From Gordionus sp. m RMFG-2023 (lineage: Eukaryota > Nematomorpha > Gordioida > Chordodea > Parachordodidae), in contig NC_088776.1 in NCBI RefSeq assembly GCF_954871325.1, forward strand, positions 47,572,569 to 47,636,568: DNA of 64,000 nt. Reading direction: 5' to 3'. Made by a program: the position numbers and the translations under genes. Shown piece by piece: positions 11,733 to 22,207 of the stretch. The notes beneath the pieces are model-generated. The model was not told where the DNA came from. It ran no database searches and saw only the letters and a program-made list of their open reading frames with translations. Within the stretch, counting starts at the first letter, position 1; every line of letters starts with the position of its first letter.

Positions 11733-12786
11733 CTCTATAGTGTATTGTTAGTAGTAATAGCAATATAATCAATTAATAATTCTTGCAATTTTCTTTTCTT
11801 TTTTTCATATCAAAATAATAATGTTCTTTTTTTTTGTTATTCAAATTCATATGATAATATAATGATAAAAATAAACATTTTATAAAAAATACAAAAATTA
11901 CAAAATAAAAATTCAATACATATCATTTATCCCCAATCTATTTGGTTTCGTTCGTACTCTTTTCGGATAATGATCTTGACTTGTATCTTCCCTCCCTCTC
12001 TTTTCAATTCATTTCATAGTTTTTGTTTATTACATCCTCTTTGTTTACTATCTCTTCGGTTCTCTTTTTAATTCGTATTCTTCAGTTAATTTATTTTCGG
12101 TTCTTTTCGCTAATTTTGACAAATATGACGTATAATCGTTTTACCCTCTATACTTACTTCATATCGTAGCGATCCGAGTATGCTTTTAATAATGGCCTTT
12201 TCCCATTTTTTTCTTTATTATTGTAATAGCGCCACCACACTTTTTCATTTATCTCGAATTTTTGAGTATAGTATTCTAACTTCTCCTTTTTATTCCCCCA
12301 TTCGAATATCTGGTCTAACAATCCTTTAGGTTTAATTTTTAGTAGTATTTCGGCGGGACTTTGTTCAGTTTCTGCCCCTGATGTATTTCGGTAATTGTAT
12401 AAAAAAATAGCTAGACTGGTTTCTAAATCCCCCTCGTTTCTTTTGTTGATGTTCTGTTTAAAGGTCCCGAACTAAACGTTCGGTCATGCTGTTAGTTTGA
12501 AGATGGTATAGACTTCAGTGCACTAATTTTATTCAGATTTTTTCGCAAAAATCATTAATTCTTTGCTGCTGAATTGTGACCCAGAAACGATTATCTTATG
12601 AACTTCGAATCTGGCAAAAATATTTTTTAATACTTTTATCGTGCTTTCGGTTCATGGGAACTATTTCTGGCCAGCGACTGCTAGCATCATTGGCGTACGC
12701 AGCGGGGGGGGGGGCAGGGGGACAAATCCCCCCCAAAGCCAAAAAATGCAGATGCCGGATATATTTTTCAAAAATATTTTTGTTTA

Positions 12787-12971
12787 GAGTGTTGTGCAGA
12801 TTTAATTTAAACATTTCCATATTTTTTAATTCGTTTGTAAATAAAAATTTTAACTTGTAAAAATTGATAAGAATATATAAATATGTTATTTTAACAACTT
12901 TTTACAAGTCAAATTTTATTTTTAAATAAATTAATAAATATGGAAATGTTTTGAATTAAATTTACACAGTA
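12787..12971. mobile_element. M2 MITE inside hAT-A copy 3
   Basis: A foldback with AGTGTTGTGCAGATTTAA at the left and AATTAAATTTACACAGT at the right, plus inner arms ACATTTCCATATTT and AAATATGGAAATGT. The 3656 copy lacks it, so it arrived after the two copies split. It is related to the element at 41269-41435. Confidence 0.65.
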
Positions 12972-13987
12972 CATATTAATTTATATTTGTTAATATTTAT
13001 TCCTATCTCATATTAAATATATGTTTAATTACATTTATTATCACATTCATAACTAAGTTTATCAATTAATTTTGATTTCAAGTTTTCCGGCGTAATATTA
13101 TCTTATTGTTTTCAAATGGCTTTATCCACCATTTTTAAATTTCTAGTCAAATAATAATTATTCTGAAATTGTCCAACAGGGAGAAAGAAATTGCAACCTT
13201 GTCCTACGAGATAGAGTCTCCGCCATCAAGCAGTAACAGCTTTTATGGAGTTAGAAGAGCCGATTATTTGCTATTACTTACATATCACAATGGCCTGAAA
13301 AAATTTTTTCCTGAGAAGCAAGAAAATTATTAGATTCAATGCTTATTCCATATTTTTTTTCTCATTAGAATGTACAATTATTTTATGTATTACTTTTCAA
13401 AAACATGATGACTTGATTAAGAAGATGAGAATAGCGGAGAGCATTTTATTAGAATTCAAGGAAATTAGGGCTAATGTTTATGAGAAATTTCATGTTTTAA
13501 ATGTTATTGTTAAGTCAAAAGCAGAGCTATACGTGTTAAATATTTGTCTCACTCGACTTGCAGCAAGGCAAGCTCATAGTTAAAACATTAATATAGGATC
13601 AGATGAAGAGTATATCTTAGATACAAATACATTTATAAACCAAATAAATGAATGGTTTTTAATTCATTATGCAGCACTTACCAATCTGCAAATATTATTT
13701 CCATAAAAGCCTTCCCAACCTTTTTCAGATGGTGATACAAAAAAAATATTTGTTGGATTTTTATCATGAAGATGTTTAAGTATCTTATGATGCCTTATTA
13801 GCTGAATAACTATGTTTATAAGATTAACTATGGTTGATACAATCCCAAAAAATGCTATGGATGCTCTGCATTATTTCAAACACTTTTAGATTATATTCCC
13901 AATGTATTAAAAGGGTTTATATATATATTAGCAACTCTTCCCAATAGTAAACTAATGAGAAAACATTCTCATTTTTAAGAAGAATAA

Positions 13988-14302
13988 CAGAGCCCTGCAG
14001 AGGTACCATTTGCAGGGCACGACCCGGATTTTTTTAAAGATTTTTACGGCTAAACTCAATTTTCAGGCCTGGCCCGGCCTTTTTAAAATAAAATTTTCAG
14101 GTCCGACCCGGATTTTTTAAAATAAATTATATTTATTTTTGATTTTTATAGCTAATAATAACGATTTCAAATATAGGTTGTTTTAAAATATACAGTCCGG
14201 CCCGGATATTTTTTTAAAAAAAATTTTCAGGCCCGGCCTAGATGTATTTTTTTAAATTCAGGCTCAGCCCGAATGTTTATTTTTAAAAATTTCGGGCCCC
14301 TG
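13988..14302 (+). mobile_element. M1 MITE inside hAT-A copy 3
   Basis: The left tip CAGAGCCCTGCAGAGGTACC is followed by alternating GGCCCGG and A/T blocks, and by a worn right tip GGGCCCCTG. It lies at the same position as the M1 copies at 3107 and 4619. Confidence 0.75.
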
Positions 14303-14817
14303 AAAATACCAAGAAGTACAACTTTTGAAAGTAGATTGAAAGGTTTGGATCTTTTGAATATTCAAAGGCATTTGACAACAAGCAAGGATGAGATAATTGA
14401 AAAATTAGCTCAATCCCAACGAAGATTGGATTTTACATTGTAAATATATAACATACAAAATACAATTATTCCCTAAGCTTTTTGTGTATTAATTTATATT
14501 TCTAACATTTAAATTTTTTATACTTTATATATAAATTTTAAAGCTCAAAGAATTCAAATTTCTATTTTGGGTCATTTAAGTGATTCCTTTACATATAATT
14601 TTTTTATAATTCACATTAATTTAAAATTGTGTATTAGAAATAGTTATTAGTCTTAATAAATTTATGCTTGATATTTTTAAAAAACAATAATATTTCTTAA
14701 GTTTTTATTATCCCCCCCCCCAGACCAAATTCCTGCGTACGCGTATGGCTAGCATCTATTAATACCAACTTATAATGATTTTGAAATGGTCCAGCATAAT
14801 CAATATATACTGCCATG

Positions 14818-16877
14818 CAGGGTTGGGCAAATCAGAAAATTGTATTCGGATACAGATACTTTATAAAATTTTGTATTTAAGATACAAGATACTTTAGAAA
14901 AATACTTGTATTTTTTTTAAAAAAAAGTATCTAAGATACAAGATACTTTTTTTAAAAACTTTAAATAGTCAAAATCAAAATGTATAAAGCTTTATCTTCT
15001 TATCTATAATATAAATTTATAAAAAAATATTTAAAATAAATTGTAGAAAATAACAAATTTATTATAAAAGATAATGCGATATTCCATTTAATAATTATAT
15101 AATTAGTAAATAATAATAAATCAGCATCATATATCAGCATTATTTTTTAATATTATTAATTTTTCAAATGATTTATCGTTCCTTTGACGATTTGGTCTAT
15201 TAACCATATTAGCAAAGCTAAATAATCTTTCAACGGGGGCTGATGAGGGTAATATTGTGTTATATTTAATAAATATTTCTTTTATATATTTATAACTATT
15301 TAACATATTTATACTCCGCCTGTCATCTTTCATATAATTTAGGACCTCTATTTCAATATCATTTATTGAATTTTTAGAATTGGATATTGTACTTTTAAGG
15401 CAAAAGTAATCATCATCTTCATCGATTGAAGATTTTGTTGAAGTATTAATTTCAATATTATTTTTAAAAACAATTAAACTTCATGTAATAACAAATCCTG
15501 AAGGTATTTTTTTTCTTTTTCACCATCAATCCAACGATTTTTAAAATCGGGATGAGAAATAGTTGCCAAAAATGCACTTTTAAAATTGTTATCAAAATCA
15601 TATATATTTTTAAATCTTTTATATAAATAATTTTCTATGGCAATTGCTAATGGTTTGCAAAATTGTAAATTGGTTTGAATTAAATTTGTAATTTTTTTTT
15701 AACGACATTTAAAATTGGAGCTGATTCTTCATAATAGCAGTTGATTTCACTCTGTATTTTGTCAATCGCTATAGCCAATGGGGCCATTATATTGCATTCT
15801 TCTAAATATTGAATTTCAATATCTCTTAATTTAGGAAATTCTAATTTTTGACATAATTTAGGAAGTTCGCCTTTAAATTTTAATAAACTATGAAGACTAT
15901 TATACAAACTATTCCATCTAGTGCAACAAGGTGTAACTAATTGTTTTCCTAAAACTGCTTTGATAAGTTCTGCAGTTTTAGGCCTATTATTTGCATTCCA
16001 TAGCTTAGTACATTTAGCTATTGCAGGATGATGAATTTTAGAAATGTTAGGAGAATCCTTAATAGCTCTCTCGACATCTGTTGTGGCAATTAGACTTATC
16101 GTACGGCACAAACAACGAATGTGTTGAGGCAATGTTATTGAGCCTTCTTTAGACCCTTAAATAAACAAATAAATAATTTTATTTGAATAAAATTTTTTAC
16201 TAAATTTACAATATCATAATAAATTTTAAAGAAGTATTTTCGAATTCTATACATTCATCATCATTGATGTCAAAGTCATTCTCTACAGCTTCCATAGAAT
16301 ATCCAAACTCCTTGAAAGCTTTCTTAAAGTTAGAGCCGTTATCTGTAACAGTTGCTATAACTTTTTCGTCAATACCAAAGTTACGATGAATTTCTTTATT
16401 ATGATCATCTTGAAGTACTTCAAAAAATTTGCCATTAAGTATGCTTAGTTTAAATTTATTGTTATAATTTTCGGTTGAAGAATCATCTGAAGTCGAAGAT
16501 AAACATATTATTCTATTTTCTTCTTCCATAATTTTAAAATAGACAGATATAAAACGATTCAAATATGGTAGTTCTAATTGTTAGCAAATTGCTATATGAC
16601 GACCAACGTCATATATCAAAAATTATCTTAAAATATCTAAATTTTGATTAAATTTTTCATTTAAATCTTAAAACATTATCATTTTAAATTTTAATACTAT
16701 TTAAATTAACCAATATAAATTTTTTTTTAAAGTATCTGTATCTTTTTGAATACAAAGTTGGTTACGATACAAATACTTTTAAATAATATGTATCTTAGAT
16801 ACTGGATACAAGATACTTTCCAAAATTTTAAAAAAGATACAAGATACAAAAGTATCTTGTATCTTGTACCAACCCTG
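14818..16877 (-). mobile_element. hAT transposon, family B, nearly complete
   Basis: 2,060 bp, inverted tips CAGGGTTGGGCAAATC and (minus strand) CAGGGTTGGTACAAG. A perfect 8-bp target duplication CTGCCATG lies at 14810-14817 and 16878-16885. The subterminal 120 bp on both sides is packed with GTATC, GATAC and AAGATAC words, candidate transposase-binding repeats. The inside encodes a Minus-strand hAT transposase in a few frames. Confidence 0.92.
15127..16562 (-). pseudogene. hAT-B transposase (broken)
   Basis: Minus-strand pieces in order. At 16562-16206 is an RNase-H-fold strand with VIATVTDNGSNFKKAF, where the D is a likely catalytic acid. At 16132-15680 is PQHIRCLCRTISLIATTDVE, then CTRWNSLYNSL (the hAT CxxRWNS motif) and the helical insertion domain. 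Between 15680 and 15480 lie LAIAIE and a SHPDFKNRWIDG region. At 15333-15127 is the dimerisation tail with TILPSSAPVERLFSFANMV. The pieces are separated by stops or frame changes, so the gene is dead or needs splicing. The N-terminal BED finger was not found; the first piece may start downstream of it. Confidence 0.85.
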
Positions 16878-17060
16878 CTGCCATGCTTTTGGTGGTTTTC
16901 GTCAATTTTAAATTGATGTATTTTGAGGCATATCGTGTTGATCTAGACAAACATTCTCTATATTTTACGACCAATGTTTCTATAGCTTTGTTTATATTAG
17001 GCCACCACGCGTATTGTCTTACTCCCATCTTCATTTTTATAATTTCCATTTATATGGAAG

Positions 17061-17690
17061 GCTGAGAAAAAAATCAGTTAACAAAATATTTATAGAACAA
17101 AAAAAAAAAAATAATAACAATTAAGTAAACTCTGGAATATTTTTATAATAAACGATATGTAATAATATAAAAATGTAATATATTTTTTTAAAAAAAGAAG
17201 TAAAATATGTAAACTGTTGCTGATAGTGAGCTTGATTTAATAATATTATATCATGCGCACGGCTTCAAATCTATAGAATTTTACTAAATCTCGTATCTGC
17301 AACAAAAGTTTGGTCTTAAAAAATTGAAGTATAGGATGTAGACAAAATCAAAATAATTTTTCTTTTTATATTGCTAAAATAAAATAATATCGTAAAATAT
17401 GAATATTAGTAATTGCATTAAAATATAATTCTGATTCGGTTTTTAACATAAACATATGAAAATAGTAAATTATCAAAACAGAAAAAGAATCAGAATTAGA
17501 ATGAATAACTGTGTTATATTAAATTGCTAAATGATATAAAATGAATACTATAAGAAATTGTTTACTTTTAAATTGGTGTTAAACATTTGGAAAAAATAAG
17601 AATTTGCTGAGATTGTGTTTAAGGTTAAATTTCCACTAAGGTTAGCTTAACAATTTTCTCATTAATGGTGAACATTTGCGCAGATATTCA
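17061..17690. other. AT-rich stretch, nothing recognised
   Basis: No gene or repeat tip seen. It may hold the worn 3' end of the hAT-E relic to its right. Confidence 0.35.
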
Positions 17691-19990
17691 AGAATCACTT
17701 AATTTTATTTCTTCTAATAATTTCCTTTCTACCGACATTATTAAAAGGCTTCTAAATAATCCTGTGCCCAATATTTGCCGCCAGTCTATTTTTAATTATT
17801 TTTAATTTGTTAAAGGTTCGTTCACAATTTACTTGTGAAAAAGATAAAGTGAGTAGATATCCATATACTATATATAAATTTGTATATGCAGATGTATGCA
17901 TATTATATCGGCATAACGTCTTATATACAATGCCAAACATTGTTTGCATTTTATATTGCATTTGGTTAAAAAATCCTGAAGTGTAATCACTATGGATAGA
18001 TGAAATTTTCCGTATTCTTCTTCAAGCCATGAGTAAATTGTAATATATTCCAGAGAATGAAATTAGTTCTTCTCATAGTTTATCCCTATCTACTTTTGCT
18101 AATGAAGAGATTCTTTTCAAAGCCACTTTTATTATACCTTCCCTATTAATTTCATCAAAACTTCTAGGATTGAAATATTGAGCATCAGCTATTAAATGTT
18201 GATTTTTCGAAAATCTTTCTGTAAAATTAGTTACTATTTGATTAATGATATCGCGAAACACTCAATTCTGTAAATTTGAAGAGAGTCATTTAAACGTTTA
18301 TCTGAGCATTCCTCAAAATACATCTTCTTTTTACGACTAATGCTACGCTGCGGTCTTTCAGTTTCCATGCATATGTCATCAGGTATCATCAAATCGGCCA
18401 AATCTTTATTGATTGATAATGCCATATTTGTAGCTTCCATATGTATTGAGAGGAAATTTATTATATTTAAAAAATTTTTTAAATCTTCAACCATTTTCCT
18501 GGCAGTCAAAATTATGTTTTTTGTTTGTAAATAACTTGATAGAAGCCCAATTATTTCAAAAATTTTCAAAAAAATTTGTGCCGTAGGAGGGTTTTAAATT
18601 TGCATAACTTTTCTAACAAAGCCTCGGCTGAAGTCATTTTGCATCAAAAGAATCTTTGTTATATAATGTAAGGAACTTATTGTAGTAGATATTAGCGCAT
18701 CTTTTCCATTATACATCCAAAAAACTGCTTTCTCGCATACCCACCATCTTGTTTTCCCAATTTTTTAAATTTTTAATTTTTTTTTGAACCAAGAAACGGG
18801 TTATTCGCACTTGCATTCGTCCAAACTTCCATTCTTTTATAAGATTCATTAAAGAATGTCACAAGCCTATTTAGTAATCCAAATAGATTTTTCGCCTCTA
18901 AATTACCACATGTGTGACAAACACATAATTTAAGAATGTGTATAGCACCAAATATATATACTTTCTGACACTTTTTGCTTAAATTGAGCTTGCAAGTCAA
19001 CAAATTCATTTCTCATGTTAGCTGCACCATCAAAAGATTCTCCAATTATATTATTAAATTGTAGCCCTTCTTTATAGAAACAAGAACTTAATAAATCAAA
19101 AAGTCAGTTACCTGAGGAATTAGCCACTTTAGCTACTGCAAAAAGGTTTTCTGATGCACCGCAAACAAATTGTAGCTTGATCATATATGCTTATATCCTG
19201 AGTGCTGTCCATCTGTTTGCTGAATTTTATTTTCAAATTGTTCCTTAATTCGCTTTTTAAGTGTGTATAGAATTACATCAATAACTTTTCTAACGGTCGT
19301 GTTGGATAATAAGGTAATTAAAAAACCTCTTCCCTTGAAATGTCTTGCCTAAGAGTTTAAGTTTTTACTTCCTATGTTTGCTTCTTTGAATGGCTTTACT
19401 TAAATGATCATTCAAGATTAAATCATAATTAGATAGGTAATGTATAGGTTCTAGGAAATTTCCATAATTTAAACTTCTATCATATAAAATTTAAGGTTTC
19501 ATTACAATCATAATCTCTATATAGCATATTTTGACGTCATAATAGCCTAACAATTTCAAATATAGGTTTTATATATGAGTATTACTTAAAGCTTTACTTT
19601 TCCAGCTATAAGTTTATTATTAACATTCTTGTATGCTGTTATCATTGGTTGCCTTAAGAAAGTATTCCACTGCTTGAATATGGACAGTTGAATTTTCATG
19701 AATTTCAACAACAGAATATATATGTTTAAAATTGGTGCACCCTTTTGAAAATGAATTTTCATAACCAGTAAAAGCTATACAAATTGAGCAGTAAATAATT
19801 TTAATTTCATGATTAATTATAGCAATTGAGCGCCAATTTCGTGGTACTTTATCTTCCATAACTACTCTATACAAGCGCGATGTATTTAGTCTCAGGTCAA
19901 CAGGTTGGATTGGATTTTTCTGTAAAAAGGCAACTTTTGGAATTGTTGCATTTGAATTTAAATGAAATAAAATTGACTTCATAGGTGAGA
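17691..19990 (-). mobile_element. hAT-E relic, TTF/ZMYM1-like transposase
   Basis: A minus-strand transposase relic in at least five frames, reading from right to left. A TTF-type zinc-finger region lies at 19982-19620 (VPRNWRS, then IYCSICIAF, FSKGCTNFKHIY, EIHENSTVHIQAV). A DUF4371-like/catalytic part lies about 19400-18770, with the family's (C/Y)(T)HILKLCVCHTCGN at 18960-18870. A helical part lies at 18569-18073, and the hAT dimerisation tail at 17961-17752 (VNCERTFNKLKIIKNRL). Frameshifts and stops between pieces make it inactive. Terminal inverted repeats and target duplications were not identified. Confidence 0.8.
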
Positions 19991-20625
19991 TCTATTTCTA
20001 TAAATTTATTGCTTCTGTATATGAAAATTCAGATATTCGATAATGTAGATATAGATGAAAGTATTTGTAAAGTAGATAAATAAGACGGTATTTGATATGT
20101 TGAGGGATAGAATAAGAATGATATTATCATTTGAAGGAAATCATATTGGAATATTTGGAGAAATTGTATTATCATGTAAAGATAAAGAAGAATCTGGAGT
20201 CTCTGAGCATGTTAAATATGCTAGTTTTTTTTTGTGGTTTGAGCATGAGAAAATCAGATGTTATACTAGAACATTTTTATAATAGGTGAAGATACCTGTA
20301 ATAAACCTAAAGATTGATGTTTTTTTATGTGATTCTGATTTATGTGGACGTTTTATGTTATGAATTACAATGTCAGGCAACATTGTATTATTACCTTTTT
20401 TGGAGCATAAAGGAGAGTCTAAAGAAGTTTCAAGAAATAAAGATGTCTTTGATAAGTTTGTAGTTGTTATATTCAAAAAAGACAACCTTTGATGTTTTGG
20501 ATTTTCACTAGCTATCTTAAGTTCTTTGCAAGATTTATCATGAAGTTATTCTGCTCCACTTTTGTATTTTTTTTTACTATATATTTTTATTCATGATAAT
20601 ATAAAAAATGTAGATTTTAATTTTT
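19991..20625. other. AT-rich stretch, nothing recognised
   Basis: Short frames at 20097-20282 (+) and 20261-20485 (-) resemble no family I know. It could be the worn 5' end of the hAT-E element. Confidence 0.35.
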
Positions 20626-22207
20626 TGTTAAATACAAGTAACATTGTTTATTAATGAATTTTGTATTGTAGGCTTAAGGCTTCAAACGATATATTATATT
20701 ATATTTAATATTAAATTGAAGTTTTGAAAAGTTATAAATGATTTTTATTTTAATATTAAATTGATGTATATATACTTAAATAATCATGATTACTTTCACT
20801 TTTTTGTTTTTATTTGGTCTTAATTGAAAATAAAGAACTTAATTATTAATATTCTGTTAAGGTTGGCAGGGAGAAAAACAAAATTAAGAAAGTGATTTTA
20901 TAACTTTTATTTAATAAATATATTTTAAAAATATTTAACTAAAAAATACAATAAATTTATTCTTAATATATAAAAATCTATTAAATAATTTAAAATGAAA
21001 CTATTAAGTGAAGTTAATATAAATTGTGTTAATTAAATGAATACGACATGTAAAAATTTGCGCTATAAAACAACCAGCATAATAAAATAATTATCCATGT
21101 TTAACATTCCACCCTCTAAAGGAACCCCGCCTAGGTTCTCTTTAGACGTATATCTTTCGTGTTCAAGGAGTTTCCCATCTATTTTGATCATAAAATCTGT
21201 CATAGTTTCGTCTTGAAAAATTGTAAAATCTTTGGTTGCCATAATATGGTCAAATCTGCCATGGTTGTCTAAACTGATGTTTGTAATTATTATCATAAAG
21301 TCGTTCTCAATATATGGCATCATCTGGGTATTGTCATATCTAGTATTAGTTGGTTTTTGTTCGTAAACTTTCTTATCTTGTCTTACTCCCTCCAAATCTT
21401 TGAAAAACGGTTTAGTATATGATTTGACTTTGTCATCCTTCTGTTAATTATTATTATTGTTTGTAATTAAATATATATGCGAAGATTTTGAATAATTTTA
21501 GAATGTAGGTATTATTGAATAACGTCGTAATAAAATAAGAATCGTCGAGTAATCAAAATAAAATTAATTTAACGAATATCGAATTTGATTAAGAATAATT
21601 GAAGCAAAATAAATTTATCAAATATTGAATATCGTAATAAAATGAATGATTGGTCGCGTTTTATTTTTATTTTATATTATATAAATTGCGTTTTAGGTAA
21701 TGGCGTTTTACGTTTCTCAATTTCGCGTTTTATAAATAGATTTCATAATGTATTCTTTTATATAGATTTTTTTTAATACAGCGTTTTAAATAATATTTTT
21801 TATCAATATTAAGTTTCAATTTTTTCTTCTTTTTTTTTAAATAATAATTATTTTTTAAATTTTAAATTTTACTCCCTTATTTTTCAATATAAACAACTTT
21901 TTCATATCATAAATTTTCTTTAAATCGTTCTTTCTAAAAAGAATTTTATTTCGCCTTCCATCAATAAATTTATTCTTTATATATAAAAAAAAATCTATAA
22001 AATAATTTAAAATGAAACTATTAAGTGAAGTTAATATAAATTATGTTAATTAAATGAATGCGACATGTAAAAATTTACGCTATATAACAACCAGTATAAT
22101 AAAATAATTATCCATGTTTAACATATTCCTAATCTTCACGGATTCTATAATTGATGATATATTCTTAACCTTCAATCTTCCGTAGTTATTCAATACAATC
22201 GCCCACA
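20626..22207 (+). repeat. Left LTR, interrupted
   Basis: Begins TGTTAAATACAAG, resumes after the nested LTR fossil, and ends near AATCGCCCACA. It matches the right LTR along its length, including TTGTATTGTAG, TCATGATTACTTTC and CTTCACGGATTC. The nested element occupies 20856-22126. Confidence 0.85.
20856..22126 (-). mobile_element. LTR fossil nested in the left LTR
   Basis: Bounded by the 5-bp direct repeat TATTC (20851-20855 and 22127-22131) and by TGTTAAGG and TTTAACA tips. Two direct repeats of about 165 bp (20950-21108 and 21965-22126) represent LTR parts. Between them a minus-strand open frame (21395-21110) reads like the C-terminal end of a gypsy pol, followed in its sense by a purine tract (AGAGGGTGGA) and the repeat. 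Most of the internal region is gone. It is a broken, internally deleted fossil, younger than the LTR it sits in. Confidence 0.7.

Larger units (their letters stand above)
12688..14747 (+). mobile_element. hAT transposon, family A copy 3
   Basis: 2,060 bp with a perfect 8-bp target duplication GCTAGCAT (12680-12687 and 14748-14755). Tips are CATTGGCGTACGCAG and, on the minus strand, CATACGCGTACGCAGG. A G-run faces a C-run just inside the left tip (GGGGGACAAATCCCCC), and a C10 run lies inside the right tip. The interior is decayed + strand transposase: DUF4371-like KAELYVLNI near 13515, FSDGD near 13725, and the hAT tail with TNE(K/R)TFSFLRR-like residues near 13960. It contains an M2 MITE (12787-12971) absent from the 3656 copy and the M1 MITE (13988-14302) shared by all copies. 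Confidence 0.9.
11733..17060 (-). mobile_element. Ty3/gypsy-like LTR fossil, integrase region, split by two hATs
   Basis: Read on the minus strand, the H2C2-type integrase zinc-binding region lies near 16900-17050 (QYAWWPNINKAIE). The core follows at 14756-14809 and 12596-12680 (RWPEIVP after the second hAT), and the C-terminal part at about 12000-12400 (AEILLKIKP, KVWWRYY). Two hAT elements (12688-14747 and 14818-16877) separate these parts. No LTRs or RT were recognised, so both ends are missing. It is a broken fossil with several breaks besides the two insertions. Stretches 11733-11940 and 17060 onward hold no recognisable parts. Confidence 0.75.

Noticed and set aside
12576-12860. 94-codon plus-strand frame and its 74-codon minus partner
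   Set aside because: Both run across the junction of the gypsy fossil and hAT-A; only the minus-strand RWPEIVP part is integrase, the rest is hAT tip.
16883-17065. 60-codon plus-strand frame
   Set aside because: Shadow of the minus-strand integrase zinc-binding region.
18340-18534. 64-codon plus-strand frame
   Set aside because: Shadow of the minus-strand hAT-E transposase.
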